From contig JBKQIF010000076.1 in assembly GCA_052148435.1 (NCBI GenBank), positions 26,421-90,420 on the forward strand: DNA of 64,000 nt, given 5' to 3'. This document shows, piece by piece, positions 8,360-15,791 of this stretch. The stretch is from JBEKYD01 sp052148435 (lineage in GTDB: Bacteria > Acidobacteriota > Terriglobia > Bryobacterales > Bryobacteraceae). Position numbers and translations under genes: made by a program. Position 1 is the stretch's first letter. Every line of letters begins with the position of its first letter. A model generated the notes under the pieces. The model made no database searches. It saw only the letters and a list, made by a program, of their open reading frames with translations, and had not been told where the DNA came from.

Positions 8360-9070
8360 ATGATGATTAGCAGCGTACGCAACCCGGCTTCGGCGGCGGA
8401 GCAAACGCAATCCGCCGCGGCCCAGAGTCCTGCGGTCTACCAAACGCCGTTCGGGGATGTCCTGGCGAGCGAGGTCACCGGCATCGATCTGGACGCATGG
8501 GTGACCGGGGGCAACTCCAGCGTGGCAAGTGCGGCAAGCACCCCCGGCAAGGACCAGGCGGCGCTCCGCACCACCGGTACCGTGAAGCCAACCTACACCG
8601 CAAGCGCCGGCGCCACGGGTACGGACAGCGGCAGCACCACCACCGGCACTACCGCCGCCAGTTCGAGCGCGTCCACTTCCAGTGGGACTACCTCCACCAC
8701 GTCCGGCGCCAGCGGCAACGACGTTCCCACGCTGGAGTCCGTGTTCGGCACCGGCGACGTCTGGCTGAGCGACCCCACCGGTTCGGGGGATGGCGCCTCC
8801 TGGAACTACAACCCGATCTACTTTGCCACCCAACAGACGGCGGAAACCGTGGCCCAAATATTGGGCGGCACGGTGGTGGCGTCGGACGACATCACCAGCG
8901 CGCCGGGGTCGCCCCTGCAGCAGAGCCAGCCGAACGAGATGGTACAGCTCTCCAACGGCACCCAGGTCAACGCCGGATTGGTGGCCGACCTATATAATCA
9001 CGGCTACCCGCAAAGCTACATCGATCGGGAGCTGTCCGAGCTTGAGCAGCCGGGAGTCAGTGCGTCATGA
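8360..9070 (+). CDS. Unknown protein encoded between flgF and flgG
   Basis: I do not recognise a family. The 236-residue product begins with a short Ala/Gln-rich segment and has a motif TPFGDVLASEVTGIDLDAW near residue 30. A Thr/Ser/Gly-rich low-complexity region covers about residues 85-120. The ordered C-terminal part contains VFGTGDVWLSDPTG, YFATQQTAETVAQILGG and a final helix with PQSYIDRELSELEQ. No signal peptide or membrane helix is visible. GGAAAAGGAAG precedes the ATG at 8360, and the stop overlaps the flgG ATG, so it is translated with the rod genes. A role in rod assembly or export is inferred from position only. Confidence 0.8.
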   Translation: MMISSVRNPASAAEQTQSAAAQSPAVYQTPFGDVLASEVTGIDLDAWVTGGNSSVASAASTPGKDQAALRTTGTVKPTYTASAGATGTDSGSTTTGTTAASSSASTSSGTTSTTSGASGNDVPTLESVFGTGDVWLSDPTGSGDGASWNYNPIYFATQQTAETVAQILGGTVVASDDITSAPGSPLQQSQPNEMVQLSNGTQVNAGLVADLYNHGYPQSYIDRELSELEQPGVSAS

Positions 9071-9861
9071 TCCGCGCTCTCTATAGCGCTGCCAGCGGCA
9101 TGAACGCCCAGCAGCTCAATGTCGATAACATCGCCAACAACCTGGCCAACGCCAACACCGCGGGCTACAAAGCGCGGCGGACCCAGTTTCAGGACCTGTT
9201 GTATCAGAACATGGTGCAGCCGGGCTCGGCATCCAGCCAGCAATCCACCATGCCGACCGGCCTGCAACTGGGCTTGGGAACGCGCGCGGCTTCGAACGAG
9301 ATCATTTTCACCCAAGGCAACTCTACCGAGACGGATAACCCGCTGGACGTGGTAATCCAGGGCAACGGCTTCTTCCAGATCCGTTTGGCCGCTACCGGAC
9401 AGCTCGCGTACAGCCGCAACGGCCAATTCCAGCTCGACCGCAACGGCAACTTTGTCACCTCGAATGGCGACACGCTGGAACCGCAGATTACCGTCCCTTC
9501 CGCCGCGCAATCCATCACCATCGCTCAAGATGGCACGGTGAGCTACGTGCTGCCCGGGCAGACCTCCGCGCAAAAGGCCGGCCAGATCCAGCTTGGCGGA
9601 TTTCAGAATCCGGCGGGGCTGAACAGCATCGGCAATAGTCTCTACCAGCCCACCGACGCCAGCGGCGAGCCGGTGGTGGCAAACCCGGGCGGGCAGGAGG
9701 GGATGGGCACCCTGCTGCAGGGCTACACCGAGCAATCCAACGTCAGCATCGTCGAGGAGTTCATTAACCTGATTCAGGCGCAGCGCGCCTATGAGGCGAA
9801 CTCCAAAGTGGTCAAAGCGGCCGACGATATGTACCAGCAGGTAAATAACCTCAAGCAATAA
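9067..9861 (+). CDS. flgG: Flagellar distal rod protein FlgG
   Basis: The 264-residue product begins MIRALYSAASGMNAQQLNVD and continues with the rod signature IANNLANANTAGYKARR. The central motif VVIQGNGFFQIRL follows, and the C-terminus has EFINLIQAQRAYEANSKVVKAAD. These are diagnostic of FlgG, and the length (about 262) is standard. Its ATG overlaps the stop of the preceding unknown gene, and flgA starts 6 nt after its own stop. FlgG forms the distal rod on which the P ring sits. Confidence 0.97.
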   Translation: MIRALYSAASGMNAQQLNVDNIANNLANANTAGYKARRTQFQDLLYQNMVQPGSASSQQSTMPTGLQLGLGTRAASNEIIFTQGNSTETDNPLDVVIQGNGFFQIRLAATGQLAYSRNGQFQLDRNGNFVTSNGDTLEPQITVPSAAQSITIAQDGTVSYVLPGQTSAQKAGQIQLGGFQNPAGLNSIGNSLYQPTDASGEPVVANPGGQEGMGTLLQGYTEQSNVSIVEEFINLIQAQRAYEANSKVVKAADDMYQQVNNLKQ

Positions 9862-9867
9862 GGAACC

Positions 9868-10800
9868 ATGCCGAGCCTTGCCATAGTTCCGGTTCTGGCG
9901 GCCGCGCTGGCGGCAGCGGCGGTGAGCGCCACGGCGCAAACTCCGGCCTGCGCTCCCCTTTCCGGCGACCGCATTTTGGCCAACGATCTGGCGGCTGTGG
10001 CGCCCGAATTTGCGGCCGTACCTCCCCAGATCGAGCTGGCTTCGGCTCCGCCACCCGGCTCCCGGCGGACGTTTCACGCGGCGGAACTGGCCTCGCTGGC
10101 CGAACGCTATTCCTTGTCGCCGGCTGGACTTCGCGAAATCTGTTTCGAGTGGCCGATGGAACGTCTGGATCCCGCCCGCATCGTCCAAGCGATGCAATCC
10201 GCGCTGGGGATTGCGGACGCGAATATCGAGATCGCTGAAACCAGCCTCTACGCGGTGCCGCGCGGGCGCCTGGAGTTTTCACGCGAGCGGCTGGTCGCGC
10301 CGGCTTCCCCCGAGCAGCGCTCCCCGGTGCTTTGGCCGGGCGACGTAGTCTACGGATCCGACCGCCGATTCGCCATCTGGGCCCGGGTGCGGATTACGGC
10401 ATCCTGTACCCGGCTGGTGGCGGCCGGGAATCTGCGCGCCGGCCAGCCGATCGAAGCACGGGCAATCGCGCGCAGGACGGAGAAGTGTTTCCCGCGCGGC
10501 GGCGATGCCACCGCTCCGGAGCAGGTCGAAGGCATGCAGCCGCTTCGCCCCATCGCCGCCGGGCAGGAAGTGCGGTTGGACCAACTGGAGCCCCCTGACG
10601 ACATCTATCGGGGTGAGATGGTTTCGGTCGAGGTCCGGATCGGGTCGGCGCACCTGTCTTTCACCGGCCGTGCCGAATCGGCGGGCCGCTCGGGCGACCA
10701 GGTCAGTATTCGCAATTTGCAAAGCAACCGCTTATTTCAAGCGCGGGTCAGCGGGAAGGGAAAAGCGCTGGTGCTGGCCGCTTCTTCTACGGTGCCATGA
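9868..10800 (+). CDS. flgA: Flagellar P-ring assembly chaperone FlgA
   Basis: FlgA is a periplasmic chaperone for FlgI. The 310-residue product has a Sec signal peptide (hydrophobic residues about 5-22, ending AQT). An N-terminal domain with four Cys in the mature protein follows, and then a C-terminal SAF-like/ChapFlgA domain with the LVAAGNLRAGQPIEARAI and LRPIAAGQEVRLDQLE pattern and a closing GDQVSIRNLQSNRLFQARV block. The stop overlaps the flgH start by 4 nt. It is longer than the roughly 220-residue enteric FlgA, which is common in other phyla. Confidence 0.92.
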   Translation: MPSLAIVPVLAAALAAAAVSATAQTPACAPLSGDRILANDLAAVAPEFAAVPPQIELASAPPPGSRRTFHAAELASLAERYSLSPAGLREICFEWPMERLDPARIVQAMQSALGIADANIEIAETSLYAVPRGRLEFSRERLVAPASPEQRSPVLWPGDVVYGSDRRFAIWARVRITASCTRLVAAGNLRAGQPIEARAIARRTEKCFPRGGDATAPEQVEGMQPLRPIAAGQEVRLDQLEPPDDIYRGEMVSVEVRIGSAHLSFTGRAESAGRSGDQVSIRNLQSNRLFQARVSGKGKALVLAASSTVP

Positions 10801-11528
10801 TGACCTCTCGTCCGGATCGATTCTGTTTGTCTCTCGCGCTGCTGCTGCTCGTCGTGGGCAGCGCAACGTTGGGCAGCGCCTGGGCGTCCGGCGCGAAGAA
10901 AAAGAAGGCCGCGGAGACGAGCGCGCTCGACCGCTACCTGCAGGAAGCGCTGAAGGACCAGCCGGCCCCGGTGCAGCCCTCGCCGGGCTCGCTGTGGTCT
11001 CCGGGCGCGCGCCTGATGGATATCGCAAGCGATGTGCGGGCGGCGCGAGTGGACGATATGGTAACCGTCGTGGTGAGCGAAAACGCTACCGCGGTTGCCA
11101 CCGGCGCCACCCAGACCGCGCGGGCCTCCGCCGCCCAATCGTCGATCACCGCGCTAGGCGGGGTGAAGAGCCCGAGCAACGCTTTGTCGAACCTGCTGAA
11201 CACCAGCACTTCCACCTCGCTGAATGGGGCGGGAACCACCAGCCGCGGCGCCACCATCACCGCCACGCTCAGCGCACGCGTGACCCACGTGCTCCCCAAC
11301 GGCTACCTCGTGGTGGAAGGCACCAAGGACGTTGTGGTCAATTCCGAGCATCAACTGGTGACGGTGCGGGGCGTGATCCGGCCCGCCGACCTCACCAGCG
11401 CCAACATGATCAGCTCCAACCAGATTGCGCAAATGGAAATCAAGATCGACGGCAAGGGTGTGATAAACGACGCGGTGCGGCGTCCGAACTTTCTGTATCG
11501 TTTGATCCTCGGCTTACTGCCGTTTTAG
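10797..11528 (+). CDS. flgH: Flagellar L-ring protein FlgH (no lipobox)
   Basis: FlgH forms the outer-membrane L ring. The 243-residue product has the FlgH core: SLWSPGARLMDIASDVRAARVDDMVTVVV, ATLSARVTHVLPNGYLVVEG, and VRGVIRPADLTSANMISSNQIAQMEI near the C-terminus. A hydrophobic signal segment spans about residues 10-30, but no lipobox Cys follows it, although FlgH is normally a lipoprotein. The start is fixed by the overlap with flgA. It implies a didermal envelope together with FlgI. Confidence 0.94.
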   Translation: MMTSRPDRFCLSLALLLLVVGSATLGSAWASGAKKKKAAETSALDRYLQEALKDQPAPVQPSPGSLWSPGARLMDIASDVRAARVDDMVTVVVSENATAVATGATQTARASAAQSSITALGGVKSPSNALSNLLNTSTSTSLNGAGTTSRGATITATLSARVTHVLPNGYLVVEGTKDVVVNSEHQLVTVRGVIRPADLTSANMISSNQIAQMEIKIDGKGVINDAVRRPNFLYRLILGLLPF

Positions 11529-11553
11529 GTAACCCGGTTTTAGGAAACCCAGG

Positions 11554-12636
11554 ATGAAAAAAGCGACGGTGGCATTGTTGTTGGCATCGATGGCGGCGGG
11601 AGGGGCCACGCGGCTCAAGGAACTGGTGTCGCTCGAAGGAGTGCGCGACAACCAACTCCTGGGCTACGGTCTGGTGGTGGGTCTGGCAGGCACGGGAGAC
11701 CGCCAGCAGACCCTCTTCCCCACCCAGAGCCTGGCCAACATGCTGGAGCGCATGGGCCTCACCATCAACCCCACCACCATCCAGGTGAAAAATACCGCGG
11801 CGGTGATGGTCACCGCTACCCTGCCGCCATTCGCGCAGCCCGGTTCGCGCATCGATGCCACCATCGCGGCCATCGGCGATGCGCCCAGTTTGCAGGGAGG
11901 CATCCTGCTGATGACGGGCTTGAAGGGCCCGGATAACCAGGTCTTCGCGGTGGCTCAAGGACCGCTGATTTTGGGCGGCTTCGTGGCCGGCGGCGGCGCC
12001 AATGCCAAAACCGTCAACCACCCGACTGTGGGACGCATTCCCAATGGCGCCATCGTGGAGCGCGCCGCACCCTCCGTGCCCCTGGGCAACATCGTCAAGC
12101 TGCAACTGGAGCGGGCGGACTTCACCACCGCCACGCGCGTGGCCGAGGCGCTCAACAAGCGCTTCGGCAAAGTGGCGCACGCCGATAGCGCGGCCCTGGT
12201 AACTGTCACCTTGCCCCCCGAGTTTCAAAGCGATCCCACCGGTTTCGTCTCCGAGCTAGAGCGGCTCACCGTGGAGGTGGATCGTACCGCCGAAATCGTG
12301 GTCAACGAACGCACCGGGACCATTATCATGGGCAAGGATGTGCGCATCGCTCCGGTGGCCATCCTGCAGGGGAGCCTCACCGTGGAAATTGAAACCACCA
12401 TGCAGGTGAGCCAGCCGACTTCTTTTGGCGCCGGAAGCACCACGCAGGTAGTTCCCAAGGTTGCCGTGGGCGCCGCGCAGCAGCCCGTGCGCAACGTCAT
12501 GCTGAAGCAGGGCGCCACCGTGGAAGAACTGGTGCAGGCATTGACTTCGATCGGCTCCAGCCCACGCGATATCATCTCGATCCTGCAGAATCTGAAAGAC
12601 GCCGGCGCCATTGAAGCCGAGCTGAAAGTGATTTGA
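11554..12636 (+). CDS. flgI: Flagellar P-ring protein FlgI
   Basis: FlgI forms the periplasmic P ring. The 360-residue product has a signal peptide, then RLKELVSLEGVRDNQLLGYGLVVGLAGTGD, a FlgI hallmark, followed by NMLERMGLTI, NTAAVMVTATLPPFA and QGPLILGGF. It ends with EELVQALTSIGSSPRDIISILQNLKDAGAI-type sequence. Full length and unbroken. The spacing of 25 nt from flgH and 3 nt to the rod-binding gene suggests one operon. Confidence 0.97.
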   Translation: MKKATVALLLASMAAGGATRLKELVSLEGVRDNQLLGYGLVVGLAGTGDRQQTLFPTQSLANMLERMGLTINPTTIQVKNTAAVMVTATLPPFAQPGSRIDATIAAIGDAPSLQGGILLMTGLKGPDNQVFAVAQGPLILGGFVAGGGANAKTVNHPTVGRIPNGAIVERAAPSVPLGNIVKLQLERADFTTATRVAEALNKRFGKVAHADSAALVTVTLPPEFQSDPTGFVSELERLTVEVDRTAEIVVNERTGTIIMGKDVRIAPVAILQGSLTVEIETTMQVSQPTSFGAGSTTQVVPKVAVGAAQQPVRNVMLKQGATVEELVQALTSIGSSPRDIISILQNLKDAGAIEAELKVI

Positions 12637-12639
12637 GCC

Positions 12640-12963
12640 ATGACCAATCCCATCGGCCCGTCCGGATCGGAGAAGGCCGCTTCGGCCAGCATCGACGCGC
12701 TGGGTAAGGTGCGTCCCAAAGACGACCCGGCCAGGATTGTTTCCGCCGCCAAGCAGTTCGAAGCTTTGCTGATCGGCCAGATGATGAAATCGATGCACGA
12801 TTCCGAGGGCGGATGGCTGGGCACCGGCGACGACGAATCGGCATCCTCCGCCATGGAATACGGCCAGGAAATCTTCGCCCAGTCAATGGCGCAGAGCGGC
12901 GGCCTGGGACTGGCGAACCTCATCGCCAAGGGCTTGCAGGATGCTTCGAAGAGCAGTGAGTAG
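12640..12963 (+). CDS. flgJ: Rod-binding protein, FlgJ N-terminal domain only
   Basis: The 107-residue product matches only the rod-cap domain of FlgJ: AAKQFEALLIGQMMKSMHDSEGG and EYGQEIFAQSMAQSGGLGLANLIAKGL. The C-terminal glucosaminidase domain of enteric FlgJ is missing, which is usual outside Gammaproteobacteria. A separate lytic transglycosylase is encoded nearby at 14006. It begins 3 nt after the flgI stop and ends the rightward operon, and is followed by an 8-bp hairpin. Confidence 0.93.
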   Translation: MTNPIGPSGSEKAASASIDALGKVRPKDDPARIVSAAKQFEALLIGQMMKSMHDSEGGWLGTGDDESASSAMEYGQEIFAQSMAQSGGLGLANLIAKGLQDASKSSE

Positions 12964-12983
12964 GACAGGCCTCCTGGCCTGTC
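12964..12983. terminator. Hairpin after the rod/ring operon
   Basis: GACAGGCC-TCCT-GGCCTGTC is a perfect 8-bp stem immediately after the flgJ stop. There is no following T tract, so it is either a weak terminator or a REP-like palindrome. Confidence 0.4.
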
Positions 12984-13051
12984 TGGCGGTGCAGTACAAG
13001 AAGCGGACCGCTGGTGGACACACGGATTGAGGGGGAAGACCGGGAATCGCC

Positions 13052-13097
13052 GTGGCGCACGCACTCATGCGTGCCGCGTCGAGTCTCTACGCGACGC
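13052..13097 (+). repeat. Solitary REP copy of the RAYT-associated family
   Basis: This 46-nt sequence is GTGGCGCAC... with two consecutive hairpins, GGCACGCAC-type and GCGTCGAG-type. It is the same unit that flanks the RAYT gene (47982-48027 and 48607-48652) and the short element at 37685-37873. The second palindrome is degraded here (TCTCTACGCGACGC). It lies between the convergent flgJ and fliS genes. Confidence 0.8.
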
Positions 13098-13172
13098 TTC
13101 TGCGCCCTCTGGCCGCGGCCGGGCGCGTACGGCGAAACGGAAGGGCAGGCCGGGAGGTCCGCCCCACTACTG

Positions 13173-13658
13173 TCAGGCGCACCAGGATTGCGGGGCGTAT
13201 TCGGCTTCCGAAGCATCGGACGAAGGCGCCAGGGTGTGCACCTCGGTGGCGTGCTCGTAAGAGCCGGAGGCCGGCGCGGCGGTCTTGTGCTGTATGGCCG
13301 ACCAGCCTTCTTCGAGTGTCTCCAGCAGCGACTCGACTTCGTCCATTGGCCCGGTCTGCTGCGTCATGCTGGCTTCCAGCAGCCTCCTGCGCATGTATTG
13401 ATAGAGCCTGGAAAGGTTCTGGCTGATGGAGCCGCCCACTCTATGATTCAGCGAGCCTTCGAGTTCGCCCAGTATTGCCAGTGCCTTGGCGACCGCCTTG
13501 GCCCTTGCCGCGATATCGCCTGCCTTCTGGTGAGCGCGCGCGGCCCGTACTTCGATGAGCGCGTGCTCATACAGAATTTGAATCAGTTCCACGGGGTCCG
13601 CCGCCAGGATTCGGCTCTCCAGATAACTACTTCTACGCATATTTTTCGCTGGTTGCAT
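13173..13658 (-). CDS. fliS: Flagellin chaperone FliS
   Basis: FliS binds newly made flagellin in the cytoplasm and delivers it for export. The 161-residue product contains the FliS helices SYLESRILAADPVELIQILYEHAL and the four-helix bundle through about residue 120. An extra polar tail of about 35 residues follows and is absent from most FliS. I chose the ATG at 13658 because it overlaps the flaG stop as TAATG; the frame is open further upstream but antisense to nothing conserved. No flagellin gene is in the window. Confidence 0.87.
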   Translation of the reverse strand: MQPAKNMRRSSYLESRILAADPVELIQILYEHALIEVRAARAHQKAGDIAARAKAVAKALAILGELEGSLNHRVGGSISQNLSRLYQYMRRRLLEASMTQQTGPMDEVESLLETLEEGWSAIQHKTAAPASGSYEHATEVHTLAPSSDASEAEYAPQSWCA

Positions 13659-13936
13659 TACCGCTCTTTCTCCAGTACCGCCGCCATCCGTAAGACTTCT
13701 TCGGGCGGGAGTAGGTCGACGACGTCGCCGCTCTCTTGTTCCACTAACTCCACTAACGGGGGCCGGCCGGCTCCCCGGCGCAGTTTCCATACCCGGCCGC
13801 GAGTTTCCAACTCGCCTCGGTTCACTGCCCGGATAGCGGCCACGAGCTGCTGCATCACGGCCATGTTGTCTTGCCCGGACACGCCCCCGCCGATCGCCGC
13901 GCTCATCGATATGCCATTGAGAGGCCCAATGCCCAT
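13658..13936 (-). CDS. FlaG-like flagellar protein
   Basis: This 92-residue protein has a C-terminal half that fits the small FlaG family: ELVEQESGDVVDLLPPEEVLRMAAVLEKE, where the I/L-PPEEVLR motif is typical. FlaG affects filament length and is often encoded beside fliD or fliS, as here. Its stop overlaps the fliS start. A sigma28-like promoter lies upstream at 13967-13994, consistent with late flagellar expression. Confidence 0.72.
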   Translation of the reverse strand: MGIGPLNGISMSAAIGGGVSGQDNMAVMQQLVAAIRAVNRGELETRGRVWKLRRGAGRPPLVELVEQESGDVVDLLPPEEVLRMAAVLEKER

Positions 13937-13966
13937 CTTGGAGTTGCCTTTCAGCTCTCACACTTC

Positions 13967-13994
13967 ATATCGGCGCTCTCGCCCGTGCTTTCTA
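13967..13994 (-). promoter_or_regulatory. Candidate sigma28 (FliA) promoter for flaG-fliS
   Basis: On the minus strand the sequence reads TAGA, 16 nt, then GCCGATAT. The sigma28 consensus is TAAA-N15-GCCGATAA. The predicted start is about 20 nt upstream of the flaG ATG. One -35 mismatch, one -10 mismatch and the extra spacer base reduce confidence, but the GCCGATA core at a late flagellar gene is suggestive. Confidence 0.45.
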
Positions 13995-14005
13995 AGGATA
14001 CTCAC

Positions 14006-14752
14006 ATGCCAAAACTAAGTTTCCCCCGCGGCCTCCGTGCCCTCGCGGCCGTCATTTTTTTGCTTCGGGCGCTCCCTGCCCAGCAAGCACAGCCGCCCGC
14101 CCCGCCAGCCGGACCACCGGCGGGCCAACCGGCGGTTCCTTCTCCCGTGGATGCCCGTGCGGAGATGGAGGCCGCGACGGCCCGTCAGCGCACCGCGGCC
14201 GCGGCCTTCGAGGAATCGCTCGCCCAACAGCGGGCTTCCGTCCAGCAACAGCTCGCACAGACAGCCAGCGGCAGCTTTTTTATTCTGCCGCCTCCGCTGA
14301 CGCTTGGGGCCACCGCCGCCGCGCCCGCGTTGCTGGGGGCTTTTGCCGATTGCGACCCCTTGCCCTCCACCCAGGTGGACACGTTGGTCGGTGAAGCCGC
14401 CAAACGGCAGCACCTGGAGGAGGACGTGCTTCGCGGGGTCATGCGGCAGGAATCCGCCTTTCGCCCCTGCGCGGTCTCCACCAAAGGCGCCATGGGCCTG
14501 ATGCAACTCATGCCCGCCACCGCCGACCAGTACGGCGTCAAGCATCCCTTCGATCCGGTCGAAAACGTGGAAGCCGGCGCCAGGTTGTTGAAAGATCTGC
14601 TCTCCCGCTACGGCGGCGATCTGACCCTGGCGCTGGGCGCCTACAACGCCGGCGCCGCCAAGGTGGATGCCGCCGAAGGGATACCGAGAATCCCGGAAAC
14701 CCAGGATTACGTGCAGAAGATTATGTCCAATCTGCCCGCCAAACAGCAGTAG
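14006..14752 (+). CDS. Secreted lytic transglycosylase (SLT domain)
   Basis: This 248-residue protein has a signal peptide, a Pro/Ala-rich and then coiled linker (about residues 30-95), and a C-terminal SLT fold. The fold has catalytic Glu in MRQESAF, the AMGLMQLMP motif, NVEAGARLLKDLLSRYGGD and ALGAYNAG. Such enzymes cleave peptidoglycan glycan strands. Beside the flagellar locus it may open the wall for the rod, replacing the missing FlgJ hydrolase domain. I chose the ATG at 14006 (AAGGAT upstream, proper signal peptide). Confidence 0.88.
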   Translation: MPKLSFPRGLRALAAVIFLLRALPAQQAQPPAPPAGPPAGQPAVPSPVDARAEMEAATARQRTAAAAFEESLAQQRASVQQQLAQTASGSFFILPPPLTLGATAAAPALLGAFADCDPLPSTQVDTLVGEAAKRQHLEEDVLRGVMRQESAFRPCAVSTKGAMGLMQLMPATADQYGVKHPFDPVENVEAGARLLKDLLSRYGGDLTLALGAYNAGAAKVDAAEGIPRIPETQDYVQKIMSNLPAKQQ

Positions 14753-14811
14753 GCTCGCGTTTCTCCTCAAATTCCCAGGAAAGAACCGGCTCGCTCGCCG
14801 ATAAGCAGTTT

Positions 14812-15138
14812 GTGAGCGAATTCTTCCGCCGGGCCGAAGAGCTTCTGCAGATTGCGACTACGGGAAATTCCGGAGGCGGCGATACGGCCCTGGTCCTCGA
14901 TCGCCAGGGCGGATTGCGCATGTTGGATCCAGCCGGATGGTCGCTCCCGGCGTTGGCTGCCGAATACGGAGCAGCCGCCGTTTATCGCGTCATCCGCCGC
15001 GGGAATTCGGTCCGCGTGGAAGGCTGGAATGGGTCCCAGCGATGCCTTCTGGAAGGACAGTCCGCAGCCGCCTGCCTGTCTGGTATTCTGGCTCGCGGTT
15101 CCGCCAGCTTCCAGTTGGCCCTCGCCAGCGCGGTCTGA
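14812..15138 (+). CDS. Hypothetical protein
   Basis: The 108-residue product has a GTG start, no membrane segment and no recognised family. A helical N-terminus (SEFFRRAEELLQIATTGN) precedes a strand-rich part with TALVLDRQGGLRMLD and VYRVIRRGNSVRVEGWNGSQRCLLEGQ. It lies 59 nt downstream of the transglycosylase on the same strand and converges with the PilZ gene, with only 1 nt between stops. Codon use resembles its neighbours, so it is probably real; the function is unknown. Confidence 0.6.
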   Translation: MSEFFRRAEELLQIATTGNSGGGDTALVLDRQGGLRMLDPAGWSLPALAAEYGAAAVYRVIRRGNSVRVEGWNGSQRCLLEGQSAAACLSGILARGSASFQLALASAV

Positions 15139-15139
15139 C

Positions 15140-15517
15140 CTACGCGACGAAGTTGCAAGTGCTTGTGTTTGCCGCGGCCTGGTCGAAGGACCTCGCGCCC
15201 CGCGTCCGAAACTCGTAACTGTTCATTTTCGCTACCGTCGGTTGCGCGCCGCTCCTCAGCACTTTCCCCCGCACCAGGAGTTCGAGCGGGCAGACATTTT
15301 GCAAGAGGAACGGCCATTCGATGCGCAGTTCGATTTCGACGCCCACCGGCGGCGGATTATCCGTCACGAAACGGATGCCGCCACGGCTCAAGTCTTCGGT
15401 GGCGCCGCTGCCGGCCACCGCAACGCCGCACTTTTGGTAGCTGAAGCGAAGGGGCAGTTGGAACGTGTACCGCCGGTCCGTGCGCCGATCGCCGTAAATG
15501 AGTTCTTGGCCCGCCAT
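15140..15517 (-). CDS. PilZ-domain protein (possible c-di-GMP receptor)
   Basis: This 125-residue single-domain protein has the two PilZ signature elements: an RRTDRR stretch at residues 11-16 (RxxxR) and DLSRGGIRF near residue 43 (DxSxxG). Strands with VGVEIELRIEWP and a C-terminal segment with VRGKVLRSGA fill out the barrel. PilZ proteins bind cyclic di-GMP, and many adjust flagellar or surface behaviour. Location next to the flagellar genes is suggestive but it is not in their operon. No clear Shine-Dalgarno sequence precedes the ATG. Confidence 0.82.
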   Translation of the reverse strand: MAGQELIYGDRRTDRRYTFQLPLRFSYQKCGVAVAGSGATEDLSRGGIRFVTDNPPPVGVEIELRIEWPFLLQNVCPLELLVRGKVLRSGAQPTVAKMNSYEFRTRGARSFDQAAANTSTCNFVA

Positions 15518-15791
15518 ACTGTGCTACTGACATCATCGGCCCGCGCGGCCGAAGCCGATAGTCCTGAAGGTACCTTATTTTGGAGTTCGGGTAACGGGTA
15601 CCCGCTTGGAGAACGTGAGAAAAAATACCGTCCGGTTCCCCGGAGTTGCCTTGGTGGCTCGGGATTAATACAACAAGGTAAAGAGATCCGATTTGTGCGG
15701 TTCAATACCCGTCTGAGTCGCGGGTTCGATGTATCATCGCTGTAGCCTGGATGGCAAAACGGAAATCTTGGCGCATATCCGTGGAGGTGCG

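Noticed and set aside
13658..13961. FliS extended upstream to 13961
   Set aside because: The additional 101 residues are Arg-rich and overlap flaG on the same strand in another frame; the TAATG junction gives a natural start.
15518..15791. Possible tRNA or small RNA in the gap before the DUF1800 gene
   Set aside because: A GGGTTCGA-like string occurs near 15721, but no acceptor stem or anticodon arm can be folded around it.
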